Below, one piece after another: positions 43,089 through 58,806 of a DNA stretch of 64,000 nucleotides. The translations under genes were made by a program, and so were the position numbers. Source of the DNA: Sceloporus undulatus (taxonomy: Eukaryota > Chordata > Lepidosauria > Squamata > Phrynosomatidae); NCBI RefSeq assembly GCF_019175285.1, contig NC_056528.1:20895066-20959065 (forward strand), read 5' to 3'. Position 1 is the stretch's first letter. Each line of letters opens with the position of its first letter. The notes under the pieces are model-generated. The model ran no database searches and was not told the DNA's origin. It saw only the letters and a list, made by a program, of their open reading frames with translations.

Positions 43089-46000
43089 CTATTTGGAGTC
43101 TTGAAGATCTTTTGCCTTCTTCAAAATCAGGTGGACATCTGAGATGGGGTAATCCTGCATTGACAAAAACAACATTAAGGGCTTGAAGGAGAGGTCTGAC
43201 AGCAGCCTGGAGGCAACCTATTTATTCATTCCCCCATAACTGGAATTCAAGACAACTCACAACAAAGTTGAAAAATCAAATACAAATAATGTTAACACAT
43301 TGTAATTGTACTGAAACACAAGCACACACAGTACAGTATTATAGAAAATATAAAGCTGGTTTTGTGTGAGGCTTGCAAAGACAGCTCCCACTTAAGAATT
43401 GCACTCCTATTGTTTTACCTGCAGAAGCCGCATGTTTAGAGTAAAATCGCCTTCTAGTAATTGGTCCCGAATGAGCCTATAAGGATGGGGGGAGTGGAGA
43501 AGGGGAGGAGAGAGAGAAAGAGAATGTATTATAAAAGTTAGAGTACTCTTGCTTTGCCAACACCAGTGGGAGAACTTGGAACAACTGTTATACTATGTAA
43601 AATATGGGACCATGGAAGAGGACTTTAGTGTCCTATGATCTATTGCTGGAGACACAGGCCATCATCTATATGTGACATGAACACTTATAAACGCAGTTTG
43701 TGTGTGCATATGTCCCTATTTCCACAGGACACAGATGGTTATTCTCTTGCCCTTGTACTAGAGGCTATTGCTTCTCTTTCTCATGAGACAGAAAATGAAG
43801 AAGTGAGGGGGAAATTCAAGGTATGGCTGGTCTGGGATCCTGAGGAAAGGAAAACAAGGGTACACTCTGTTTGTGATCATGCCCTAATTTCTCCCCAGCA
43901 GCTGATCTGAACCCAGATGATCCTTCATGGTCTGGAGGGGAAGAACCTGGGGCCATCCAGTGAAGCTGAATGGTGGGACATTCAGGACAAAGAGAAAAAA
44001 GTACTTCTTCTCACAGCATGTAGCTAAATGACATAATTCACTACAAGAAGAGGTAGAGATGGCACCTACCTGGATAGTTTAAAAGGGGACTAGATGAGCT
44101 CATGATGTACAAGACTATCTGTGGATACCAGTCAGGAGGGTGACTATATATTACCTCCAGGATCTGAGGCAGTATCTCTCTCATATGTATGCTGAGGAAT
44201 ATATGTATGAAGGTGATCTCACAGTCATGTCCTGGCTGTGATTTTCCCATACTGAACTGGTTGGGCAGATTAAGAGCACAATACTGCACTACACTAGCCT
44301 CAGTGTGATTCAGAACCAATTTTCTTATCTCAGACAACACACAGCTTGGCTGAAGGGAAGTCTGTAAGGAGGGCCTTAAACTTGACCAAAGTTAATTTAC
44401 TCCAGCCAGGTATTAAGGTAACTCGGACTAGATGACCTTTGCTATTTCCAACAGCAAGTGGAAATGCATCAGCAGACACACAAGGAAGGTTGTGGCCATC
44501 TATTCTCTACTTCCAGCATCCGACATCCAGAGGTAGGCTACCTCTGTACCAAAGCTTGGAAAAGTTACACTTTTGTACTGCAAAAGCTGGCTGGGGAATC
44601 CTGGGAGCTGCAATCCAAGAAAGTGACTTTTCCAAGTAACTTTTACACCTGGAGGCTCTGTTAGCTGTTATTACCAATAACTATTCATTACCCCACCTGT
44701 CCTGAATTCATTTGGATCCTTTTTGAAGCTTTCTAAGCTAAGGGCAGTTGCTGCATCTTAGAACACTGAATTACAAAGAAGGGGAGTAACCATTTTATTC
44801 ATGGATGCTCACATCAACATGGCACAGCAGACCAGCAGCAGGAAATCAAAACGGCTGTCATCGGCAAAGAGAGAGTCCCAAATGCGAATAACGTCCGGCA
44901 ACAGGAACTCTTGGGAAAGCAACAACGTCAGCCAGCGGAAGGCAAAGAACTGGGGCTTGATGTTTTGCTCTTGCTGGTAGACAGTAGAGGAAAAAAGCAT
45001 AATTTAAGTTCATCTTCAAACTGGGGGTGTCTAAAAAAGAAGGAGAGGGGAGCAGAGGCAACCTTTGGGTTCTTCCTGGATTTTTTAAATTTTGTTATTA
45101 TTCATAACACAATCTTCTAAATAACCACACTTCATTTTTAAATGATGTGAGACATTCTGAAGTCTCACGTTCAAAAGAAGACAGGAAATATAGTCAAAAG
45201 ATAAGTAAGTTTTCAGTGATAATCGCCCTAAGTGACAACAGACAAAACTAATTGTTTTTAGGATACCAAGATAAAAGGTCAATATACAAACACATACCAA
45301 GACAGATTAGTTTTACTAGTTTATACGGTGCTCAGCACTTTTTAAAATAGACCGCTGTGTCAGAAAGGATGTGGGACAACACCTGCTTTGCATAGAGATG
45401 GTCCCAAGTTCAATCCAGTGTGTCTAGGTAGAGAAAACCAGGTAGTAAGTGACAGGAAAGACTTTGCTTTCCAAAATTCTTAGAGAGACTCAGTCAGAGC
45501 AGACAAGCCTGGAATAGATGGGAGAACAGTCTGGCCTAGTAAAATAATCTGACAACCTGCTCAAACATTATTAATAATATCTGCATCTTGGCTGGTTTCA
45601 TCAGATTAAGAGACAGGATCCAAATAACAAGATTATTGGACTGAAGGCAAAGACCATAGTGTTTAGAAGAGGACTCAACTTCTTCCCCTGTAGCCTACAG
45701 ACCCAGTGAAATGAATGCACTAGTCCATCCTTCAGGAAAGGTGGGGTACGTAATGCTGTCTCATTAACAGGAAGCAGGCTATGAAGCCAGTTAAAAAGGA
45801 TTTCGGTCAGATAGACCTTATTTGGTTTGGTACATATATAATGTTGGCTTCCTGTAAGCAGAGGCTGGGGAACCTCTTTCAATCCTTGCAGAAAGGTTCA
45901 AAGGGACCACATTCCAAAGATGAGCAAAATGGTTATCTGGGGAAATCTCTATCAGACAGGAAACCAAGTAGGGCCAGATTCAGCCCCAGAACCTGAGTTT

Positions 46001-49000
46001 TCCCATCTTGCCTGCAAGTCATTGTTTACAAATTGAGTATGTTCAGAACTTCACATGCCATTGTCCCCTTTCTTTAAAACCATAGTTGAGGGCACTGGTA
46101 TACCAACACTGACTTATCATCCAGAGATGAAAACCATGACTTGAAGGAGGTGTGTGCAAATCCAGTTTAAGACAAGCATGGATTGTATCTACAAAATGCA
46201 ATGAAAAACCATGTTAAGTTTGGGGATGAGAACAGGAGAATAAAGTAAGGGCTGAGAAAGGAAAAATACGTCGCCAAGACTTTAGCTACCAGTTTTTAAA
46301 CCACTTCCTACTTTGCACACTTCAATGGATATACACCAAATACTAAAAAGCCAATGTCTGGATGTACCTGAATTGTCCTGATCTTCACCGTATCACTGGG
46401 ATACTGAGAAATTAGCCTAGTGTACAGTTACTGTAAAACTCAATCTACTCTAACTCTGGCTACCCTCTTATTATGTCTACTGACAATGTTTATTTGCTTC
46501 CCATCATCTTTGAGCAAAAAGGCTAATTTTTTAAATTTGATCTCCACACAAAACGCTCTTGCTATTTGGGGAGTTTTTTATTTAGTCACCACACTGTTCT
46601 AGAGGAAGCTTGTGGGTTTCAATCAGCAGCACTTCCTTCCCCCTCAGTCCTTAAGAGAACTTATACTTTTACACATCACTGCATTTATTCTTTACTAAAG
46701 AAAATGTAAGGTCTGGCCTCTTTGCCAATTGGGAACCATTATGTTTCTCCATATTTTCTCTAACCACAGTGTGTTGTCCTACATTTCTCATCAGGACTAT
46801 CAGATATAGTGCCACTCCCATTTCTTTAAGACATTCCATAGCTTTTTATCATTTATACAGTCAAAGATTTTGCTATGATCTATAAAGCACATACTGATTT
46901 TCTTCTGAAACTCCTGGGTGTGCTACATTATCCATCATACGTTTGCCATGTGGTCTCTAGTGCCTCTTCTTTCCTGAACCCTGCTTGCACCTCTGGGATT
47001 TCTCTCTCATGTATGATTGGTGTCTGTGTTGCAGAACTTTGAGCATAATTTTGCTTGCATAGGAGATTAGTTATGGTACCAAAGATTCTGCAGTCTCTTG
47101 TGCCTCCTTTTTTGTGACTGGGGATGTATATCATTTGTTCCAATCTGTTGGCCACTGTTTCATAAAGGCTATAGTAGGTTTCCCAGATCTAGTGGTCTGT
47201 AGATGGGCTGGACCATACCTCCTATCATTCCCATTCAAGCACAACAAATGGCTCCCAAGTTCTAAAGTTTATCACCAACTGGAAACTCTGTGCCACAAAA
47301 GTGTCTGGGAAATATCCTAGAATGCACACAATCAGTATGAAGATCAACCTCTGGACATACCCCTAACACTGTACTACTTTCAGAGTATGGCCACAAGTGA
47401 TAGGCATTCAAAGAAGCTTGTCTATCACTACCAGTCATTTCATTAAGGACACCCTGATAAACATCCAAGGACTGGCAATCTGAAAAAGTTAATTCAATCT
47501 GACATGAGTATTTTACACACAAACACACACAAACTATATGGAAGAATTTCTCACCAGCTTCATGTAAAGTTCCATATCTTTCTCTTTCAAGGTACAGTAC
47601 ACCTTTTCCATTTTGTAGGTGATGCCACACTGAGAGTCATCTAGACTCTTGATGAAGTTATCCCTGATCTCAGACATGAGGTTAGTGAAACAGAAAAAAG
47701 TGTCTGCTTCTGCGTGTTCTGTGTGGGATAAAAGGATACTATCAGCTTCATTTACAAGGTCAAAGACCAGACAGAAAGCCAGAGGCACTTGCTCTTCTTA
47801 CCTTTCCATTCGCTGTTGGGGTCTGTAGCAAATGTGTAGTAAAGAGGCCCCACGATTTCATTCATCCCTTGGACATAGGCAATCCCTGGATTCAGCTTAG
47901 CATAGATGAAGAGAATTCGTTCTACCACTTCCCAGTGAGCTTCACAGCCATTGGGCAGAATTTCATACTCACTCAGTGAACTGGGTGCTGGTGTTTTAAG
48001 AGGAGAACTCACCTGGAAAAGCACAGAAAAATAACTGAAACCCTCTGAGGATTCTAAACTTGGGACAAGTAAGCCATGTTTAAGACAAAATATTGGGAGG
48101 AAAGGCGAGATATAAAAACAACAACAACAAAACATTTCTCCCACTCCTCTTCAAACTCTCAACATGCACCATAACTTTAACAAAATTGTCTTATAAAAGC
48201 AGATGTTAAAAAAGTAATACATTCAGATTGACTATGCAAAGGGGGACAGGACTATAAAAAATTCATACAACTGATACATTTGCTAGTAAATGAGCTAGAA
48301 GCCCTTCTTCTCTTTTTACATGCCCCAGACCAGGAATGAGATATGTGTGGCTCTTCAGATATTGTTGGACTATACCACCCATACACCCTAAACTAAACCA
48401 ATGATAAGGAATGGTATGAACTGGAGTCTGACATCTAGTGAAGGCACAAGTTCTCAGTGCCTTTCCTGAACCCAGATCAGATTTGTTTTTCCAAAAACCT
48501 CACTCCTGTATTCGAGATAGAAAAGAAAGCAACTCTTTTATAGAAGACAGTGGCATAGGTAGTGTGAGGAGCTCAGTTGGCCAATAAAAGTACCACTGTT
48601 TAGTGGATTTTTGTTTGAATTGTCTGAAAAGTTATCACACGTGATAGGACAAATGTAGAGCATGTCTGTTGTCTGTCACTCCAAGGAGTAGGATCTCAAG
48701 TAATGGTTTCAGATTACAAGAAAAGGAATTAGAATATGAACCATTAGGAAGTGTCCTGATGGTACAACAGTGGAACCGCAGACTATCTCAGAAGACTAAC
48801 AAAACTATGAACAATACTTCAGACCTTACTCATTTTAAAACAGAGGCAGGATGGTCAGATCAGTGATGCTGCTGAGGTATCTTCACTCCATCTTTTCAAG
48901 CTTCTCCACTTTTTCTCTCTGCTCCTATGTATGCTGTCTGCTATCCTGCTGTCAATGTGAGCTTCTGTCTCACTGGAAGCAGGCAGTGTGTGTGCATGTG

Positions 49001-52000
49001 TGTACGTTTAATTCTGGCAGGATTGTGATAAGGATAAAACACTCCATCTCCTTCCAACCATACCATGGTCTTGATCACATTGAGCTGCTGCCCCACTATT
49101 AAAGGAAATTCACCCATGCCAGGAGAACAATGGGAGAAGTGTCAATATATTTTGGCACTCATCTATTACAAATATGTAGAGAACAATCCAATTTCAGAGG
49201 CGACTGAAAAGAACCTACAAGAGGAAGGCCAATCATGCATTCCTATTAATATGTTTATAGTACAAAACTCCTTTTTCTCTGCTTTCCTCTCACAGCTATA
49301 ACTAATATTACTCCTTACATTTGTTACGCCGCTCCTGTTTCGTGCCACTGTCTGTGACTTGAGTGTTGTCTGTTCCACTCGCTTGCGAAGCGTCTCAAAC
49401 TCATTCTGTGGGTCAAGGATCAAGAGGCAGGGGTATTCAGTCGGGCGCTGGAAAAATGCCATATCAGGATATAGCCTCCTAGGTGGAAAAAATAATTAAA
49501 GTTTTATATAAGAGCTGGCATTGGCAATCACAGCCTTACTTGGTTTCCAGATCTCAACATACTCACTCGACATCAGCCTTCACATACCTGACATCCTTGT
49601 CTATCTGTAGCAGGACTTCATTGTCTTTGAAGTATGTGTTCCACCGGCTATCTGGGTTTGGATTCAGTGGCTTTGCAAAAGCATTTAAGAAAAGATGTAT
49701 TAAAAGCCAGAAATATCTCAACACTCTAAAACTATGAACATTCTCCCATAATTGATTTCCCAACAACTGGAGAATTGAGATGTATAATCTGGTCCTGCAC
49801 TAGCATAGCAGAAGTTTGTTGTTGTTGTATGCCTTCAAGTCATTTCTGATATATGAAATCTCTAAGGTAAACCTACCACAGGGTTTTCTTGGCAAGTTGC
49901 TCCAGAGGGTTTGCCATCGCCATCCTCTGAGGCTGAGAGAGTGTGACTTGCACAAGGTCACCCAAAAGCTATTGTTTCATCACAGCAGCAGTTACAAGAA
50001 CATACTGATGGCTATGAGGAATGTTCTGCTCAAATGCTGTACTTGTGTCAATGGAATGTCCTGGCTGCTCTCCAGTGGCAAAACCTCAGGTAGCAGGACA
50101 TCTACCTGAGACCTTGATCCATCTAGCTCAGCACCATCAGCCCAGCCCTATGCTCTGACTGGCAGCAACTCTCCAGGTTCCCTCAACACTAAGACGGTTT
50201 CATAAGCCCCATACAATTCCTGCTACAAAAGCTGACTAGCACCAAGGATTTATCCTGTAATTACATTACATTTTAGCAAGTGCATTTTGCTTAAGAGTAG
50301 CCTTAGGTGTAACTTCAAATCATGCTTACTCCAAGTCAGTCCTTCTATCTTCAGAAAGGCTTTCTGCTAGGTAATGTCCACAGGAACACAGTCTTAAGAT
50401 TTCTGGACCAAATTTGTTACATGCTAAATAGGCAGTTTCAAAATTGTTCATTACAGAAAAACTGAATGTTCAGTACCAGTTAGTCCTCAAATATATATTT
50501 AAAGAGAGAGAGAGAAAAAAAACATCCCAAAAGGAAAGCTGTAATATCAATTGTAAAGCTTAAAATGAAAAATTAGCTTTAAATTTAATGGTGCACTCAC
50601 ATGGTCCTCTAAGGTCACATCTTCCCTGGAGACCCCAAGGTTGGCTTTGGCTATACCAGGCTGTATAATCATTTCCTTCAAGAACTGGGCATACAATTCT
50701 CTTCAGAAATATTTTTGGAGAGTGCACATAAGGGAAAAGAAAATGACACATTAGGAAACTATTTTTCTTCTAATACTACTTTCTGATAATCTTCCCATCA
50801 AGCAGAGAAGAGTGCAATTCAGAGGAGACCATGACCGATGCAGGTTTTATTATACAAACACAATCAAGACAATGTTTAGATGACACAACAGACACAGAAA
50901 ACACTAGGATGCCTGTGGACTGATAAATATTTCAATTAAAATAGTTGTTGTCTTGAGTTTCTGGCCAAAACTCAAAGTGCTGTTTTTGCTTATAAAGTGC
51001 TGAATCTTTTGTGTTGTAGCTAGTTTTCATACTGCCTTTCCCCATATGTTTATTATATCACACCTATCTAGAACAGGGGTGGGCAACTGTAGCTGGGCTG
51101 GGGGCTGCATTCAGCCACTACTTGGAGACAGACTGCACCTTTTTTTAGATTATCTGACTATTGTTTATTTAATTTAACAATTTGCTCTCTTGAGGTTTTT
51201 TCAGGCCTGGCGAATGTAGTATCAAGTTTTTTTCCTGATATCATTTGGATGTGCTTCCAAGATTTAGGCTACTATGAATATTTTGAAAGGCAGGACAAAA
51301 GTATTTTAAATAAGAATCTCTCTAGAAATTATAATGCAGCATTATTTATCACTGGAGTTTGTTGAGCTTCAGCAAGTAACACCTTCTTCTCCATATATAA
51401 GAAATGAAGGAAAGGAAAAGATAAATTTACCTCTGCTTCTTCAACAGGGAGTTCCATAAAGTTCTTTCTACTGGGAGGTAGTTCAAGAGGATCTGTACAT
51501 GGAGAATGGCACAAACAAAAGCCTTATTAGTGAACAAAAAATATTTGGAGAAAAACAAATAGGTAAACTTTTTGATTTTCTAGCAAACTGATTCATTGCT
51601 TGGAAATTCTAATGGAATCTAGCTTTATGCTCTTGGGAAAAACATCCTCAAACCAACCTCAGTTCTCTATCACAGCAAACTGAGTTTTCTGTAAGGTTCA
51701 TCTTAGCAGTGCTATTTACATGGATAAATAATCTATGCTTCTTAATTTTCATTCCAGCTGTAAAGTCTGGACAAAACATGAAGAGGAATACTCAAGTAGT
51801 TAAATGATCCCTTCCTACCCAGAAAAAAACCCACCTTCCAGCAGAGACAGCGCAAGCCACCTTCAAAAGGAATCCCTGGGAAATAAAAGAAACAGTACCA
51901 CAAGGTTAAACACAGCTCCTTCACAGTGCTGCACAGCCAGTGTTGTTAACAGAAGGAAGGTAGGATTTAAGTATGTAACCAAGCTATTTAAAGAAGGTTG

Positions 52001-55000
52001 GTCTATTATGTATTGGAGGAAAAATGTGTATGTTATAGTTAAGCAGTAAGCAAGAGGAACGCAAAACTTGAGCATATAGTCATGCAAGGATGGAGGAAAT
52101 GTAGTTGGCAGACCAGTTATAGTCTCCAAGGTGCTAAAGATTTTTTTTGGGGGGGGGAATGCCTCCCCCCCAACAATGTTGTCATTTTTTAAAAGTATTT
52201 TTAAGCATGGGGGAAGTCCTTTTTCTTACACTAAGTAACTCAGAAATTAACATATGTGTCACTCTGAATTGCTTAAAAAAGGCTTTGACTTTTTTTGCAG
52301 GTGAGGGCAATCTTCCGAAGTCTCCTGCAAAATCAATGTGATTCCCTAACCCCAGACGGCTATCCACCCCTGAGGTAACAAGCCAGGGAACTCAGACTGT
52401 GGTTTGGTCAGTGTTTTGTCTCACCTGGAATGTGTCGCTTCTTGTTCTCCTTATAAGCAAAGTCATATGACAAAAATAAACAGTGGCTTATCATTTTTGC
52501 TTTAAAACAGATAAGATAAGATGGTCAAGGAACCTAGATTTCCTTAAGGGTCCTTTAATGCAAATGAAGGAAGTACATCTGCTTCAGATCAGGTTAGACC
52601 ATGGATTATTGTTAAAGCTTCCTCTGAAGAGTATTTGGAAACTTTAGCTGGTCCAAAGAGATGCAAATTGTTAGCTGTGGCTGGTCACAAGGAGTACAGG
52701 AAAGAGCTCCCTTGTTGCTACTGCTATAGCTCCAACTGCTTGCCAATTCATTTCTGGACACAATTCAATGTGTTCATTTTAATCAATAAATCCCTATATG
52801 GCTCAGGTCCAGGTTATTTGAAGGATCATATTTGTCCTTACTAACCTGCCCATGTTTTGAGATCTGCTAAGGAGCCCTTTCTCTCTGTCCCACCACCCTG
52901 ACAGGTACCTCTGGCAAGGACACAAGAAATAGGATCTTCTCAGTGGCTGCCCCCAGACTCTGGAACTCCCTTCCCAGATTGGTTATAGTTTACGTTTTCA
53001 ACTGGTTTTCAGTTTTTAAAAACAGTTTACAGTAGTTACTTTTAAAATTCTGTATTCTGTGCATTTTAAACAGCTTTATAAAATATCTGTTATAAACCAC
53101 CCTGAATCCCAAACAAGGAAGAATGTGAGATATAAATAAATATTGTCATCATCATTAATTGTGCATGCAGTTTCATTTGCTCCATCTTTCTTTACTTGTT
53201 GGAAAGATAATGTTTAGTACACATTTCTTTTATTATCCTAAGAATAACATTGAAAGTCTATGAAAAGACCAAGGCTATTAAACAGAAACTGTTTCAGCAC
53301 CTTTACCTCTGGCTGGAATTTGTTCTGTTAAATATTTATAGTGATAGTAATTCAGTGACAGCACACTTGGCCTTTGGCTGTTTCACACTAACCAACAGTG
53401 ACTTATGGAACCCTTCTCTCAGACTTTCAAAATCCTTTGTTAATCCACTGCTATGGCAGCGGGAGGGGGACAATAACAGTACTAAATAATATGGATAAAT
53501 ATCTAAGCACTTACAATTTGCATTAGTTCTCAGAACAAAGAAAAATGGTTTTTTATCATCTATTCCTTAACACCAGTTCATCTTCCTCTTTTGTTATGTT
53601 CAGCCCAAACAATTGCTTTCTCTCTTAGTGCTCATCTGTGACATTGCTTAATCAGTTTAAAATTAACTGGTAGAGTGTTGTGTGCATTTGTTTTCAACTT
53701 GCGGAGACCCGAGGGCAAACCTATCACCAGGGTTTTCTTGGCAAGATTTGTCGAGAGGGCATTTGTCTTTTCTGAGGTTGAGAGAATATGGTTTCTCCAA
53801 GATCACACAGTGGGTTTTCATGTCCGAAAGACGATTTCCAGAGTCATAGTCCAGCACTCAAACCATTACACCACATTGGCTCCCAAAACTAAACGTGACT
53901 TAAAGTGCTGTTTGAAAAGTTACACTGGTCATCCAATGAGATTCTTCTTCTTTTTTGGCTATAGATAGTATCTTCTTAGAATCAGTGTGGTGTAGTGGTT
54001 TGAGTGTGGCACTGCCACCCTGGAGACCACGTTCTCAGCCTCAGGGGAAGACAATGGCTCACCTCCTCTGAACAAATCTTGCCCACATGATAGGGTCCAC
54101 CGTAAGTCAGAAACAACTTAAAGCCCCACAACGAAAAACAACAAACCATCCTCTTGCATCGTGCTCTCATAAGGCACCTATTTTTGGTCCAGAGTTCTTC
54201 TGGTTCCTGGCCCAGTAGAGTAAATCTATTCTTTAGGTGACGTTAAATCTTTCTTCAGCACTTGAAATGGGACAATGTCCTCCGCTGTGTCAAAAGACAG
54301 CAGGCAGGGCACAACAGATGGCCATTGCTCCCTGTTCCCTCAGCATGTGCTGACTGAGGCAGCTGCTCCACTTTGCCTAATCCTATACCTTCCTGCAGTG
54401 ATGGGATTGCATAAGAGGCTATGCTGATGGAAGAGATGCTGCAGGTAGGGTCTCCCACATCAGACAGGCTTTTGTTGAGGAGACTAGATGGGACAAAGAG
54501 CTATTGGAGGGACAGGACACTGGTGGAGGATCTCTCAGAGACAATGACAGTGGGATCGTAGCTAACACTTGTTAGTATGCCACGGAAGGAGGCACAGAAA
54601 ACCCCGCTTGATCTTATTTTTTAAACCTAAACCCCCTATGATGAGACAATTCGAATGAGAATGAGTCAGAGTTAAGAGAACACATTCTTGCTCTCCTGTT
54701 TTTATTGTGAGCTATTCTGGGTACATTTATGTGGTAAAGAAGCATATGAATGAAAGGAGTGATGGTGGTGGTGATGGTTAGGATAATAATGCTCTGGCGT
54801 AAATCATACTGTTAGTCCCAACTAAAGTAGGTCTAATTAATTAATTAAATTTACCTGTATATTGACTGACCACCTCATTTGATACTGGTCTGTTTTCCAC
54901 TTTTACATTCTGTGCTTTCCCGGTGTTTTACATTACATCTATTAATTCTATAAATTTCTATGAAAAACTATAAACTAATTCTCACAAATACAGTAAGTCA

Positions 55001-58000
55001 GTTAATTTCTCCCTTCAGGAAACATTTTTCTCAACCAATCTGTCTGATGGAATGGATAATGGGGGCATGTACTGGGACATTCAGAGGGTAGACAGTGATG
55101 TATCAGGAGTGCTGGATCTAAGAACGGGTCATTGGATGTCCCACAGTAGATCAGTAACAAAGTCTCTTGCTCACTCATCACAAGTAAGTTATTACAACCT
55201 CTGATCTGCAGCAAGTAATCCTTGCATACAAACTTATCCCAGCTTACTGCTCAAGCAGCTAGTAAATTACTCGGCCCCAAGCCACCATATTGCAGCTGGT
55301 TCTGTGCTGAGGCTGCTGTTTTGCAGCTGGCATGATAGACTGCTTGGGTTTAGTTTAAGATCAAAGTATATTCTGAAAAGGTCTGCTCTAGACCATATCT
55401 TCAACACAGAGGGGGCCCAGCCAGGACTGTTGCCTTGAGGAAGTTAAGCATGTACCATAAAATATACCTGTGGCTGAATACTATTAGCTGAGGGGAGAAA
55501 ACAGCACACCAGATCATCCGATACAGATACTTTCCAGTTATTTACACAACCCCAGGGCACAGCTAATACAGCAGATAGTTATCTCCAAACCCAGCAATGC
55601 TTTTCAGGGAGAAACATCCACTTGCAGAATGCTGCTCTTTGTTTTGATCACAGTATTATTTTTCTTGTGACAAATCAACTGAACAACCTCTATCCTCTGG
55701 CAAGCTGTCAATGCAACCTGAGCACTGAATTTGACAGAGTTGCTTACCACTGAAGCATAGTTCACGAAGCTTCTCCAGCATAATGTTGGGCTCACTGAGG
55801 ATATCCTGAAACTCTGCAATCCTAGAGGAAGGAGAACACAAGCACACACAAAAGTCAGCACTCAACAAATACATAAATTGGCAGGAAGAGGACTATGAAA
55901 GTTGTTTTAGTCCAACCATCCAACTACATTTTTTACCTGGGAAGCAATGACTTATAAATGGTTATATAGCACACTGATGGTTTAGGCCAAGTGTGAACAT
56001 TTATTTCAAAGCTCTTACTTGGATATGGTTTAGCCTTGGATGGTGCACAACGTTATTTTTCAAGGGCATTCAAAATCTAATCAACCACATTGTAAATAGC
56101 CAGCGAAACAGGCAGTTCTGATAAGAGCATTTATCTGAACAAAGGCAAAGAAAGTACAAAAATCACATGGACACATGTGTGCAGCAACAACGGCGGCAAC
56201 ATCTAAAGCTTTCTTTGTTGAAGGTGAATGGGTTTATGAACTAATAAGAAATGGCAAAGATTAGAAATTTCATATGAGCAACTCTGAGAAAAAGACTGCT
56301 ACTATAGTACTTTCATTGTGGAGGCTGTTCCTTATTTCAATGTACTTATTCTCCTCCTGCCTTCATTGCACCTTTAATCACAAATATGTGGTATGTACAC
56401 AAGAAGCAAAGGGCAGCCTGTCCCTTTCGTGACTTCTCCTTTCTATGGGTATAATAAACATGACTTTGGATTTCCCTACTCCTACGTTGCACTAAAAAGC
56501 ATATCCAAATGCCTTCAGCACTAGAAAATAGTAATGATGGAAAGCATCAGGACAAGTCAGATAGACTGTGGTTGGTCATACTTTTTATCTTCTTCTTTTG
56601 ATCCTTGCCACAAATTACATTATAAGACACTTAATTTTTTTCAAAGGCTTTGAAAAAATTCAAGGTATGGCTAATACTCACTGATATGTTTCCTTGCCAT
56701 TAGCTGTCACAGGGTTTTCTTAGCAGTATTTGTTCAGAGGAGGTTTGCCTTTGCCTTTCTTTGAGGTTGAACAAGTTGCCCACATTTCCCCTTTGGGATT
56801 TAATGGCCAAGTGAGGATTCACACTCTGGTTTCCAGATTCGTAGTCCAACAACATTCAAACCACTATTCTGCATTGGCTCAAACTACCCTTACATCCACA
56901 AAAATAGCCCCACAGCTGGCAGTATAAATGGTAATAGTCTGCAAGGAGCCAAAACATGTGGGGAGCATAGAAGCAAACTAGGTGAAACAACTTAGCAATG
57001 ATGTGAGTTTAGTCAGATTCAGCCTAATTGGCTTGCCTCTTACCATTATTTATTTTCTGCGTTTAAAAGGCACACTAAAGGCTGTTTTTGAACATGGAAA
57101 GTGGGGGGTGGGAGGGCAAGTCTGAGCATTGCATCCTTTAAAAGACACGTCTAATAAATTCTTCCTTCATGCTATGGCACTGCTAACCAAAGAACCTGGG
57201 GGAAATGCTCCCCACATTGAATTTTGAGCATTAAAAGCAAGTCTGCCCAGACAGGAAGGAGAAACCATTAGCAATGGAGGAGAGATTCTCAACCCACAGC
57301 AATTTCCTGCTTTCATGTTGTAGCTAATACCGTTCTTTGACAAGTATAAAGTAACACACATTGCATTCAAAAACAAGAATTAGGAGGAAACGTTAAAGGG
57401 GATGAAGGCTGGAAAACTGAGTGTGTGCAAAGACAGGAGAGGCGATAACTCAGTTTAAAAATCCTCTGTTAAATGGCCCTTTTACGAAGTCTTTTTACAC
57501 ACCAACTGTCTTCCTTTCGTCCTTTTCTTCTGTCTAGCTGATTTTTAGCAGCATTGGCACTGGAAGGAGGATGAAATAGGGCTAGAGAAAACATAGATTT
57601 TTGTTATTTGGTTAAGGTAGCATGTCTGCAGTAAAGTTTAAACTGTGAAAGAGCGGTGTTCTGCTTTATCCAATCCTATTGTAGCTGTGTGTGACTGCCT
57701 GCAAAAGGCAAGGCAAACAGCAGCTGTCTCCAGAATCGCTTACTAAGGCAGAGAAATGGGGAAAGCAGATAAGCCTGCCTCCCCAGTTCCCACCAGCATG
57801 ATCAAATGCAATAACCCATAGAGATATATGTTTAACCACCGACATGGAAAGCATGTAATCAGGGGTCGGCAATGGAAAGCCACTTGGTGACCTATGGCAA
57901 GTCACATACTCTCAGCCTCAGAGGATGGCAATGGAAACCCTCCTCTGAACAAACCTTGAAAAGAAAACCCTGTGATAGGTTCTCCTTAGGGTTGACATAA

Positions 58001-58766
58001 GTCAGGAACTACTTGAAGGCACACAACAACAATGACAACAACAGCAACATAGCAATTGATGATAGTCAGTGAAGTTTGATCTGATTTTGCCCTTCTGACT
58101 TTTGTGCCAATAACTGTACTGTTTTGATCATACTATTATCTCAGTATTTATATTTTTTATTATATTTTATACTGGTCAATGACTGAATAAACGATTGATT
58201 GATTGATTGATTGACAACAACAAAACAACAACAACAATGCAATTGATGATAGTGAAGTCTGATCTGATTTTGCCCTTTTGTGCCTCGGACTTTTGTTCCA
58301 ATAATTGTACTGTTTTGATCATACTATTGTCACAATATTTATATTTTTTTATTATATTTTAACATAGTCAAAGACCAAATAAACTATTGATTGATTGATT
58401 GACAACAACAACAACATGGAAACCATATGACAAAGCGGAGGCTTGTGAGAAAAACAAAACCCTGGATGCATTTTTTAAATAAGATTAACTTTAAGATTAA
58501 TAAGATTTTAAGAAGATGTGAAAGGGGAGAATATAGAAGAATGGGGAAAGAAACCAAGAAAAGATTCAAAGAAGGGTGTCTAGGAGAAAGTTAGAGATGG
58601 ATAGATAGAAGAAAGAAGGGAAAGAAATAGAAAGAATTGGAAAGGTCCAAGTAGAGAGAGAGAAGAAGGAAGGAAGCATAAAGGAAGAAAAGATATGAGA
58701 AAGATCCAAAGGCTAGCTTGGCTAACAGTTATAAATACTGTATGTAAATAAATACATTAGGTTAAA

Positions 58767-58806
<40 letters not shown>

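Noticed and set aside
58035-58410. Possible CRISPR-like array
   Set aside because: There are only two long diverged units, no spacers, and the setting is a vertebrate intron.
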